The notes below the pieces were generated by a model that was not told where the DNA came from, searched no databases, and saw only the letters and a list, made by a program, of their open reading frames with translations. Positions 17,884-25,060 of a stretch of DNA of 64,000 bases are shown here, in pieces; the first letter of the stretch is position 1, and each line of letters opens with the position of its first letter. Origin of the DNA: Allopusillimonas sp048270225. Lineage in GTDB: Bacteria; Pseudomonadota; Gammaproteobacteria; Burkholderiales; Burkholderiaceae_B. The position numbers were made by a program, and so were the translations under genes. Where the stretch lies: positions 186,001 to 250,000 of the forward strand of contig JBLWTG010000005.1 in assembly GCA_048270225.1 (NCBI GenBank), in the 5' to 3' direction.

Positions 17884-18597
17884 CTAGACGCCCAGCAGGG
17901 TGTTGAGCGTATCCTGTTTGGATTCCAGTTCTTCAGATGCGAATTCTTCCACCACCTGGCCATGTTCAATGACGTAGAAACGATCGGCCAGCGGCGCGGC
18001 GAAATGAAAATTCTGCTCCACCATGACGATGGTGTAGCCTTTGGCCTTCAGGGCCGAGATCATGCGCGCAAGTGCCTGCACGATGACCGGCGCCAGTCCT
18101 TCGGATATCTCGTCCAGCAGCAGCAGATTGGCGCCTGTGCGCAGAATGCGGGCGACCGCCAGCATCTGCTGTTCGCCGCCTGACAGCCGGGTGCCGGGCG
18201 AATGCTTGCGCTCTTCCAGGTTGGGGAACATGTCGTAGATTTCAGTCAGCGACATGCCGCCGCCCAGCGAATCGCCCACGATAGGCGGCAGCAGCAGGTT
18301 TTCTTCGCATGACAGGCCGGCAAATATGCCGCGCTCTTCCGGACAATACCCGATGCCCAGGTGTGCGATACGGTAGGTGGGCAGGTCAATCGATTCCGTG
18401 CCCTGGATGCGTATCGAACCCTTGCGCGAGCCGGTCAGGCCCAGGATGGCGCGCAGTGTTGTAGTGCGGCCCGCGCCATTGCGTCCGAGCAGGGTAACCA
18501 CTTCGCCCTGGTTCACATGCAGGTTGATCCCGTGCAGGACATGGGACTCGCCGTACCAGGCGTGCAGGTCTGAAATTTCAAGAGCGGCGGCAGTCAT
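17884..18597 (-). CDS. Liv-type ABC transporter ATPase, LivF family, with Arg in Walker A (system B)
   Basis: 237 residues. The architecture is normal for LivF: N-terminal EISDLHAWYGESHVLHGI, the signature LSGGEQQMLAVARIL, Walker B LLLLDEISEGL, switch VEQN. However, the Walker A loop reads GRNGAGRTTTL, with Arg44 (codon CGC) where a Lys is expected, and Walker B carries DEIS rather than DEPS. I recall similar GRTTT loops in other Burkholderiales LivF proteins, so this may be a family variant. Its start overlaps the livG stop (TGATG). Confidence 0.93.
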   Translation of the reverse strand: MTAAALEISDLHAWYGESHVLHGINLHVNQGEVVTLLGRNGAGRTTTLRAILGLTGSRKGSIRIQGTESIDLPTYRIAHLGIGYCPEERGIFAGLSCEENLLLPPIVGDSLGGGMSLTEIYDMFPNLEERKHSPGTRLSGGEQQMLAVARILRTGANLLLLDEISEGLAPVIVQALARMISALKAKGYTIVMVEQNFHFAAPLADRFYVIEHGQVVEEFASEELESKQDTLNTLLGV

Positions 18598-19367
18598 CAG
18601 TGGGCTCCTTCGAGTTCGCCGGCAGTTGTGCCCATGTAAGCCTCCATGACCAGTGCATTGCGCGATACCTCCTGATAGGAGCCTTCGGCAAGTACCGACC
18701 CGCGCGCCAGCACGGTAATCTTGTCGGCAATGCTGGAGATGACCTTCATATTGTGTTCAACCATGAGTATGGTGCGGCCCGCGCTGACTTTCTTGATCAG
18801 TTGTGTGACGCGGTCGACGTCTTCGTGTCCCATGCCTTGCGTGGGTTCGTCCAGCAGCATGAGCTTGGGCTCCATGGACAGTGTCGTGGCGATTTCCAGC
18901 GCCCGCTTGCGGCCATAGGGCAGGTTGACAGTGGTTTCGTTGGCAAAGCCGCCCAGGTCTACCTCATCGAGCAGGACCTGGGCGCGGTCGTTGAGCGCCG
19001 TGAGCATGCGGTCGCTGCGCCAGAAGTGGTAAGACATGCCCATGGCGCGCTGCAGGCCGACGCGGACGTTTTCCAGTACGGTCAACTGCGGGAATACCGC
19101 AGAGATCTGGAAAGATCTGATAACACCGCGCCGCGCGATCTGCGCAGGCTGCTCGCGCGTAATCTCGCTTCCGTCAAAGAATATCTTGCCTGACGTCGGT
19201 TCAAGGAACTTGGTCAGCAGATTGAAGCAGGTCGTCTTGCCGGCGCCGTTCGGCCCGATCAGCGCATGTATGCTATTGCGCTCCACCTGCAGGCTGACGT
19301 CGTCGACCGCGACAAAGCCGCGAAACTCCTTGGTCAGGTGTTGTGTCTCCAGGATATATTTGCTCAT
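18597..19367 (-). CDS. Liv-type ABC transporter ATPase, LivG family (system B)
   Basis: 256 residues and first gene of the system B operon. Walker A GPNGAGKTT is intact, the signature is the LivG-type LPYGRKRALEIATTL, and Walker B is LMLLDEPTQGMGHED, with the H-loop VEHN. It starts MSKYILETQHLTKEFRGFVAVDDVSL. Because the partner LivF has a Walker A substitution, this subunit may carry the main hydrolytic activity (inference). The 214 bp upstream, before nth, must hold the operon promoter, but no clear hexamers are visible. Confidence 0.95.
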   Translation of the reverse strand: MSKYILETQHLTKEFRGFVAVDDVSLQVERNSIHALIGPNGAGKTTCFNLLTKFLEPTSGKIFFDGSEITREQPAQIARRGVIRSFQISAVFPQLTVLENVRVGLQRAMGMSYHFWRSDRMLTALNDRAQVLLDEVDLGGFANETTVNLPYGRKRALEIATTLSMEPKLMLLDEPTQGMGHEDVDRVTQLIKKVSAGRTILMVEHNMKVISSIADKITVLARGSVLAEGSYQEVSRNALVMEAYMGTTAGELEGAH

Positions 19368-19581
19368 GCGGCCTAGTAATGATTTTTTCTGTTGTGTGAT
19401 CGCAAGTATGAGAGCTAAGCCGGTAAAACTCCATGCGGGTTTTTCATAGGGGTAGCGTCCCGTACATTGTCATGCCGGCGACTTTCTTTCGTGGGCGTTG
19501 CGTCATGCAGAGCACTGTCCGCCCGAACCCGCAGAAAAAATCAGACGGTCGCCAGGGCCGGCGCCGGCAGAGCGGGCAGGG

Positions 19582-20214
19582 CTAGGCGGTTTTTTCTTTG
19601 TATTCGCACAGGTCGGCGATGCCGCATTGGGGGCATTTGGGCTTGCGCGCCACGCAGATGTAACGGCCATGCAGGATAAGCCAGTGATGGGCGTCATGGC
19701 GATAGGCGGCGGGCGTGGTTTTTTCCAGCTTGCGCTCCACGTCGATGACGGATTTTCCCCGAGCCAGGCCGGTGCGGTTGGCCACGCGGAAAATATGCGT
19801 ATCCACGGCGATGGTGGGCTGGCCGAACGCGGTGTTCAGAACGACATTGGCGGTTTTGCGGCCCACGCCGGGCAAGGCTTCCAGGGCTTCGCGGTTTTGC
19901 GGCACTTGGCTCGCGTGCAGCTCGACCAGCATGCGGCAGGTCTTGATCACATTGCTGGCCTTGGTCTTGTACAGGCCGATGGTTTTTATATAGCTGGCCA
20001 AGCCTGCTTCGCCCAGCGCCAGCAGGCCTTCAGGGGTGCCATGCGTTGCAAAGAACTTGCGCGTGGCAAGGTTGACGGATTTATCCGTGGCCTGTGCCGA
20101 CAGAATGACGGCGATCAACAGCTGGAAGGTGCTGTCGTATTCCAGCTCTGTGGTCGGGTGGGGGTTGGCGGCCTGCAGCCGCGCAAAGATTTCGGTGCGC
20201 TTGGCGGTATTCAT
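19582..20214 (-). CDS. nth: Endonuclease III
   Basis: 210 residues. DNA glycosylase/AP lyase that removes oxidised pyrimidines in base excision repair. The helix-hairpin-helix LPGVGRKTANVV places the catalytic Lys at 120, and VDTHIFRV places the catalytic Asp at 138, the same positions as in E. coli Nth. The C-terminal [4Fe-4S] ligands follow C-x6-C-x2-C-x5-C (CVARKPKCPQCGIADLC). Its ATG overlaps the stop of the rnfB-like gene (ATGA), an arrangement reminiscent of the rnf-nth neighbourhood in gammaproteobacteria. Confidence 0.97.
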   Translation of the reverse strand: MNTAKRTEIFARLQAANPHPTTELEYDSTFQLLIAVILSAQATDKSVNLATRKFFATHGTPEGLLALGEAGLASYIKTIGLYKTKASNVIKTCRMLVELHASQVPQNREALEALPGVGRKTANVVLNTAFGQPTIAVDTHIFRVANRTGLARGKSVIDVERKLEKTTPAAYRHDAHHWLILHGRYICVARKPKCPQCGIADLCEYKEKTA

Positions 20215-20843
20215 GGCTGTTGCTGGCGACGCTCGCGAGCGCGCGCCAGTGCGCGTGCAATGGCAGCCTGGCGCGCGGCCGGATCACTGCCTGAGGCTGT
20301 CGCGACCGGCGCTTTGTTGGCCAGTGTCCGGGCGGCCAGGGAGGATGCTTCGTGATGCAGGCCGGACAGGCGTTGCTGTCGTTGTTGATGGTGAGCGCGC
20401 GCCGCGCTGGCGCGTGCCGGCGTCCAGGGCTGCTCATCGGGAACCATCTCAATGCAGTCGACCGGGCAGGGCGCAACGCAGAGGTCGCAGCCTGTACAGC
20501 GGTCCGGCAGGACGGTGTGCATGAGTTTGTTGGCGCCCACAATGGCATCCACCGGGCAGGCCTGTATGCACAGTGTGCAGCCTATGCAATGCGCTTCATC
20601 GATGACGGCCAGACGCGGCGGCATGTGCTGGCCGCATTCGGGGTCCAGGGCCAGCTCGGGGGTGTGCATCAGTTGCGCCAGCGCGGCCACGCCTGCCTGG
20701 TCGCCCGGCGGGCAGCGATTGATGGCGGCGCGCCCGTCTGCAATGGCCTGCGCATAGGGGTGGCAGCCATCGAACCCGCATTTGGTGCATTGGGTTTGCG
20801 GAAGCATCGCATCAATGCGATCAACGAGCGACATGTGTGACAT
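20211..20843 (-). CDS. RnfB-like iron-sulfur electron carrier (orphan)
   Basis: 210 residues. The N-terminal domain carries a [4Fe-4S] motif like that of RnfB (CTKCGFDGC and a later Cys in NRCPPG), followed by two ferredoxin clusters (CIGCTLCIQACPVD and CTGCDLCVAPCPVD). In RnfB this module sits behind a membrane anchor; here the protein starts directly at MSHMSLVDRI and has no transmembrane helix, and no other rnf gene is nearby. The C-terminus is a basic Ala/Arg/Gln tail. It may act as a soluble electron donor, possibly to Nth or other Fe-S proteins (speculative). The alternative start MSL lies three residues downstream. Confidence 0.85.
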   Translation of the reverse strand: MSHMSLVDRIDAMLPQTQCTKCGFDGCHPYAQAIADGRAAINRCPPGDQAGVAALAQLMHTPELALDPECGQHMPPRLAVIDEAHCIGCTLCIQACPVDAIVGANKLMHTVLPDRCTGCDLCVAPCPVDCIEMVPDEQPWTPARASAARAHHQQRQQRLSGLHHEASSLAARTLANKAPVATASGSDPAARQAAIARALARARERRQQQP

Positions 20844-20850
20844 AAAAGAA

Positions 20851-20872
20851 CCGGCCCGGCTTTGCGGGCCGG
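20851..20872 (-). terminator. Hairpin terminator for phaZ
   Basis: A perfect 8-bp stem CCGGCCCG (20851-20858) / CGGGCCGG (20865-20872) has a 6-nt loop. On the minus strand it is followed by TTCTTTTATG, giving a modest T-rich tail 68 bp past the phaZ stop. It lies just upstream of the rnfB-like start, so rnfB-nth is probably transcribed separately. Confidence 0.55.
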
Positions 20873-20939
20873 GCCATTGTGTGCGGGCGGGCCAGGCGAT
20901 GCCCTGTGCGGCGGCGCTGGACCCGCTCTGGCAGGCGGG

Positions 20940-22163
20940 CTACAGGGGTTGGCGTATGAATTCCGTTATTTTAGGACAAATCGTCTGGCGCCAGCGACGT
21001 CCGGCGAAGATGCCGTAGTGCCCGCAGCCCGGCGCGGTGTAATGCAGTTTGCGGCCTGGCTCTATATTGCTGCACAGGTCGTGCGCCGCGCGTGTCTGGC
21101 CCTGGCCGGAGATGTCATCCAGCTCGCCTTCGATAGTCAGCAGCGCAACATCGCGGATGGCGGACGGGTCGACCTGCTTGCCGTCTATCTTCCATTTTCC
21201 GCGCGGAAGCTGATACTCCTGGAACACGACCTTGATGGTATCCAGATAGAACTCGGCCGTCATGTCCAGTACGGCGTTGTATTCATCGTAAAAGCGGCGG
21301 TGTGACTCGGCATCGTCGTCGCTGCCCTTGAGCAGGTCGACATAAAAGTCGTAGTGCGAACGCAGGTGACGATCGGGATTCATGGCCATGAACCCGGCAT
21401 GTTGCAGAAAGCCGGGGTAGACCGCCCGGCCCGCGCCTGGATAGCGTGGCGGCACTTTATGGATGAGATTGTCCTCGAACCAGGCGTAGGGCTTGGTCAT
21501 GGCCAGCCGGTTGACCTGGGTCGGTGACTTGCGTGCGTCGATGGGGCCGCCCATCATGACCATGCTGCGAGGCGTACAGGCCTCCTTGTCGGCGGCCATG
21601 AGTGAAATGGCCGCCAGCACGGGCACGGTGGGCTGGCAGACTGAAATGACATTGGTGCCCGGACCCAGCTCGCGCAGGAAATCCCGTACGTAGCGTACAT
21701 AGTCATCCAGGTGGAAACTGCCTTCGGACAGCGGCACCATGCGGGCGTCTATCCAGTCGGTCACGTAGACGTCGTGCTCGGGCAGCAAGGCGCGGACAGT
21801 GTCGCGCAGCAGGGTGGCGTGGTGGCCCGACATCGGGGCGACCAGCATGACCCTGGGATCCGAGCCCGGCGCCACGCCTTCCCGCTCGAAATGCACCAGA
21901 TTGCAGAAAGGCTTGTGGACCACGGTGCGCTCGGACACAGCGGCTTGCTTGCCGCGCACCACGGTCTCGGGCAGCCCCCAGGCCGGTTTTTCGTAGTCTT
22001 TGCCCAGCCTGTGTATGAGCTCATAGGTGGCGGCGATGTGCCGCGACATGGGCGTATAAGCCAACGGACTGCCGGGATGGGAGAACAGTTGCGAACCGGT
22101 TTCCGTGAATGCAGCAAGCGGGGTCAGGAAAGATCGTTGTAACTCGTGCAGGTCATACAACAT
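20940..22163 (-). CDS. phaZ: Intracellular polyhydroxyalkanoate depolymerase
   Basis: 407 residues, close to the roughly 420 of Ralstonia PhaZ1. It mobilises intracellular PHB granules. No signal peptide is present. The nucleophile motif has Cys176 in VISVCQPTVP, as in intracellular PhaZ enzymes, rather than a Ser lipase box. Conserved neighbours are TDWIDARMVP, MMGGPIDAR and the C-terminal GCGHYGIFAGRRW with the catalytic His. The ATG at 22163 is chosen because MLYDLHELQR is the family N-terminus; an upstream extension is open but not protein-like. It implies that the organism stores PHA. Confidence 0.95.
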   Translation of the reverse strand: MLYDLHELQRSFLTPLAAFTETGSQLFSHPGSPLAYTPMSRHIAATYELIHRLGKDYEKPAWGLPETVVRGKQAAVSERTVVHKPFCNLVHFEREGVAPGSDPRVMLVAPMSGHHATLLRDTVRALLPEHDVYVTDWIDARMVPLSEGSFHLDDYVRYVRDFLRELGPGTNVISVCQPTVPVLAAISLMAADKEACTPRSMVMMGGPIDARKSPTQVNRLAMTKPYAWFEDNLIHKVPPRYPGAGRAVYPGFLQHAGFMAMNPDRHLRSHYDFYVDLLKGSDDDAESHRRFYDEYNAVLDMTAEFYLDTIKVVFQEYQLPRGKWKIDGKQVDPSAIRDVALLTIEGELDDISGQGQTRAAHDLCSNIEPGRKLHYTAPGCGHYGIFAGRRWRQTICPKITEFIRQPL

Positions 22164-22345
22164 AAAAGAAATACCCTTATTGCTGTTGTTATCTAGCTGT
22201 TTTATAGACGAAACCCGCAAAAGGGGTAAAGCGGGGAGTTGCCCCGGTGTTGCGTATACGCCAATATGGCGTGGCGCACAGGGGCCAGAACCTTGCAATG
22301 TTTGACAATACGGTGCGGTTTCCCGCGCAGACTGCGTTCAGCCGT

Positions 22346-22669
22346 TCAACGTTCAAGATATTTGAGCTTGTCGGCCACGCCGTTCCAGTCATCCGCCTCG
22401 GGCAAGGGCTTCTTGGAGCGGTTGATCGAGCCGAATTCGGGCGACAGTTCGGCGTTCAGCGCAATGAACTGGACCTGGTCCTGGGGGACGTCCTCTTCGG
22501 CAAATATGGCATTGGCCGGGCACTCGGGCACGCAAACCGCGCAATCGATGCATTCGTCCGGGTCGATGACCAGGAAATTTTCGCCTTCGCGAAAGCAGTC
22601 CACGGGACAGACGTCAACGCAATCCGTGAATTTGCATTTGATACAGTTTTCGGTGACTACGTGAGTCAT
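22346..22669 (-). CDS. fdxA: 7Fe ferredoxin FdxA
   Basis: 107 residues, a soluble electron carrier with one [3Fe-4S] and one [4Fe-4S] cluster. Ligands are visible in NCIKCKFTDCVDVCPVDCF and CIDCAVCVPECP, followed by the long C-terminal extension typical of FdxA (INRSKKPLPEADDW). The ATG at 22669 has AGGAG upstream (with CTTCTTAAAA between) and gives the family N-terminus MTHVVTENCIKC. Confidence 0.95.
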   Translation of the reverse strand: MTHVVTENCIKCKFTDCVDVCPVDCFREGENFLVIDPDECIDCAVCVPECPANAIFAEEDVPQDQVQFIALNAELSPEFGSINRSKKPLPEADDWNGVADKLKYLER

Positions 22670-22845
22670 TTTTAAGAAGCTCCTGCTGCAGATGCGCTCA
22701 ATTTTACCCAATTACGCAATCGGGGCTTGCCATACCTGAGAGCGCAGAGGGGAAAATCGAATAAACTGGGCCGCTGTGCTAAGGTAGCCGCAATGCAATC
22801 GTAGCTAGGCCGGGAGGCAACCGGTACATTTTCCAGACGCACGCG

Positions 22846-24021
22846 ATGATAATCACCTCGTTACTCGATACTGATCTTTACAAGTTCACCATGATGCAGG
22901 TCGTACTGCATCACTTCCCCGGGGCTCACGCCGAATACCGCTATAAATGCCGCACGCCGGGCGTGAATCTGGTCAAGTATCTGGATGAGATTCGCGATGA
23001 AATCAGCGCACTGTGCAAACTGCAATTTACGGGTGAAGAGCTCCAGTACCTGCGAGGCCTGCGTTTCGTAAAAAGCGATTTTGTCGATTTTCTCGGCCTC
23101 TTTCACCTGCCCGAAAAAAGCATACTGGTGCAGCCCAGCGATGTCGCGGGCGAAATCGAAATCACTGTCAAAGGGCCATGGCTGCACACCATTCTGTTCG
23201 AGATTCCGGTGCTGGCCATTGTCAACGAGGTGTATTTTCGCAATGTATGCCGCGATCCCGCCTGGGAGGAAGGGCGCGAGCGCCTGCGCAAGAAAATGCT
23301 GCTGGTCACCGACGACCCCGAACTTGCCGATTTCCGGGTAGCCGAATACGGGACCCGGCGGCGCTTTTCCAAGGTTTGGCACGAAGAAGTCGTGATGACC
23401 ATGAAAACCAATATGGGAGCGCACTTTGCCGGCACCAGCAATGTAAAGTTTGCCATGAAGCATGGCGTTACGCCGCTGGGCACCATGGGCCACGAGTACC
23501 TCCAGGCCTGTCAGGCTCTGGGGCCGCGCCTGCGCGACTCGCAGGTGTACGCGCTGGAAGTCTGGGCCAAGGAATACCGGGGCGATCTGGGGATTGCCCT
23601 GTCCGATGTCTATGGCATGGATGCCTTTCTGCGCGACTTCGACATGTATTTCTGCAAACTCTTTGACGGCGCCCGGCACGACTCGGGCGACCCCTTTGTG
23701 TGGGGGGAACGCCTGCTGGCTCATTACATCGCCAATCGCACCGATCCCCGCACCAAGACGCTGGTGTTTTCCGATTCGCTGACGATTCCCCGGGCTATCG
23801 AGCTGGCCAAGCGCTTTGCGGGCCGTTGCCGGGTGTCCTTCGGTATCGGCACCAACCTGACCAACGATCTTGGCCATGAGCCGTTACAGATTGTCATGAA
23901 GATGGTGCGCTGTAATGGGCAGCCCGTGGCCAAGGTCTCTGACGCGCCCGAAAAAACCATGTGCGACGATCCGGCCTACCTCGCATATCTGCGGCAGGTA
24001 TTCCAGCTGCCCCCGGCCTGA
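22846..24021 (+). CDS. pncB: Nicotinate phosphoribosyltransferase
   Basis: 391 residues. It converts nicotinate and PRPP to nicotinate mononucleotide in NAD salvage. Signatures include LLDTDLYKFTMMQ at the N-terminus, GTSNVKFAMKHGVTPLGTMGHE (residues about 198-219) with the autophosphorylated-His region, and RHDSGDPFVWGE with the phosphate-binding GIGTNLTND. It is divergent from fdxA, and a 9-bp hairpin follows before ridA. NAD salvage is a reasonable companion to the NAD-dependent ligase elsewhere in the window, but they are not linked. Confidence 0.97.
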   Translation: MIITSLLDTDLYKFTMMQVVLHHFPGAHAEYRYKCRTPGVNLVKYLDEIRDEISALCKLQFTGEELQYLRGLRFVKSDFVDFLGLFHLPEKSILVQPSDVAGEIEITVKGPWLHTILFEIPVLAIVNEVYFRNVCRDPAWEEGRERLRKKMLLVTDDPELADFRVAEYGTRRRFSKVWHEEVVMTMKTNMGAHFAGTSNVKFAMKHGVTPLGTMGHEYLQACQALGPRLRDSQVYALEVWAKEYRGDLGIALSDVYGMDAFLRDFDMYFCKLFDGARHDSGDPFVWGERLLAHYIANRTDPRTKTLVFSDSLTIPRAIELAKRFAGRCRVSFGIGTNLTNDLGHEPLQIVMKMVRCNGQPVAKVSDAPEKTMCDDPAYLAYLRQVFQLPPA

Positions 24022-24040
24022 TTCTTGCTGGCAGCGAGCA

Positions 24041-24070
24041 GCGCGGCATTGCCGGATGGCCATGCCGCGC
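24041..24070 (+). terminator. Hairpin between pncB and ridA
   Basis: A perfect 9-bp stem GCGCGGCAT (24041-24049) / ATGCCGCGC (24062-24070) encloses a 12-nt loop. It begins 20 bp after the pncB stop. No immediate T-run follows, only CATTTTA 13 nt later, so termination may be partial. Confidence 0.4.
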
Positions 24071-24102
24071 GGCCCGGACAGATCATTTTACGGAGTTGAA
24101 TC

Positions 24103-24456
24103 ATGAATGAAGTTGAACGCGTCAATGTCGAGAAACGACTGTCTGACATGGCTATTTTCAATGGCGTGGCCTATCTCGCCGGGCAGGTTCCCGACGACGC
24201 CTCGCTGGATATTCAGGGCCAGACCACGCAGGTGCTGCAAACGATCGACCGCCTGCTGGCGACGGCGGGGACCAGTAAAACCCGCATCCTGATGGCCCAG
24301 ATTTTCCTGGCCAACATGAAAGAGTTCGATGGCATGAACAAAGCCTGGGATGCCTGGTTTGCAGCCGGCAATGCGCCGCCGCGCGCCACAGTGGAGGCTC
24401 GCCTGGCCAATCCCGACTACAAAGTCGAGATCGTTGTTACGGCCGCGCTGCCTTAA
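24103..24456 (+). CDS. RidA family enamine/imine deaminase
   Basis: 117 residues. RidA proteins hydrolyse reactive enamine/imine intermediates released by PLP enzymes. The family layout is visible: MAIFNGVAYLAGQVPDD, QTTQVLQTIDRLLATAGTSK, ILMAQIFLANMKEFDGMNKAWDAWF, then RATVEARLANPDYKVEIVVTA, including the substrate-binding Arg in PRATVEA. Its stop is only 4 bp from the end of the convergent flavodoxin-like gene. ACGGAG precedes the ATG. Confidence 0.92.
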   Translation: MNEVERVNVEKRLSDMAIFNGVAYLAGQVPDDASLDIQGQTTQVLQTIDRLLATAGTSKTRILMAQIFLANMKEFDGMNKAWDAWFAAGNAPPRATVEARLANPDYKVEIVVTAALP

Positions 24457-24460
24457 TCGC

Positions 24461-24976
24461 TTATAACAGCAAGGCCGCCAGGGTGCCGCCCAGTGTGGCA
24501 GCGGCTTCCAGTTCGGCCTGTCCCAGCGTCTTGGTGGCCAGAATTTTTTCTGGTGACTGGGCGCTTGTGTTGACGATCAGGGCCGGCGCGATGGCGTTCA
24601 GGCGCCAGCCGGTGCATATCCGCTCGGCCTGCCGGACTGCGTTGCTGCCGTCCGAGCCTGCGCTGACGGCCAGCGCGTAGGGCCGGCCATTCAACTGATC
24701 CAGCACCGCGTAATAATTGCGATCGAAAAACTCTTTCATGGCGCCGCTGAGCGCGGCCAGGTTTTCGGGCGCGCAGAACATATATGCCTGTGCGGCAAGC
24801 AGATCTGCGGCCTGCGCCTGATCAGCCGGTTTGAGCGCGACGCGCAGCTGTTCGCCCGCCTCGAGTTCGTCGGCGACCTCGCGGGCGCCTCGAGCTGCCG
24901 CCTCGGCCAGCTGGCGCGCGGCGCCGGTGCGGGAATGCCACACGATCAGCAGCGTCTTGTATTCGTGTTGATCCAT
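24461..24976 (-). CDS. Flavodoxin-like NAD(P)H-dependent oxidoreductase family protein
   Basis: 171 residues with a flavodoxin fold: the FMN-phosphate loop follows the first strand (LLIVWHSRTGAARQLA), then MFCAPENLAALSGAMKEFFDR and ALAVSAGSDGSNAVRQ. Such small proteins often act as NAD(P)H:quinone reductases or electron carriers; the partner is unknown. The ATG at 24976 gives MDQHEYKTLL. The frame stays open far upstream, but that stretch is antisense to relA and is not protein-like. It is divergent from relA and convergent with ridA. Confidence 0.85.
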   Translation of the reverse strand: MDQHEYKTLLIVWHSRTGAARQLAEAAARGAREVADELEAGEQLRVALKPADQAQAADLLAAQAYMFCAPENLAALSGAMKEFFDRNYYAVLDQLNGRPYALAVSAGSDGSNAVRQAERICTGWRLNAIAPALIVNTSAQSPEKILATKTLGQAELEAAATLGGTLAALLL

Positions 24977-25060
24977 AATCGAGGTGTTGCCTGCGGGACA
25001 AGTTAGTATAGAAGGATTGCGCAATCTCGCGCATTTTCGCATTCCTGACACAGTACGCTT

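Noticed and set aside
16537..18183. 548-codon plus-strand open frame opposite the system B binding-protein and livF genes
   Set aside because: The minus-strand genes have signal peptide, ABC motifs and ribosome sites; the plus frame has none of these.
22164..22345. tRNA or small RNA gene between phaZ and fdxA
   Set aside because: No cloverleaf-compatible arms or TTCGA-type loop were found here or in other gaps. I saw no tRNA or rRNA in the window.
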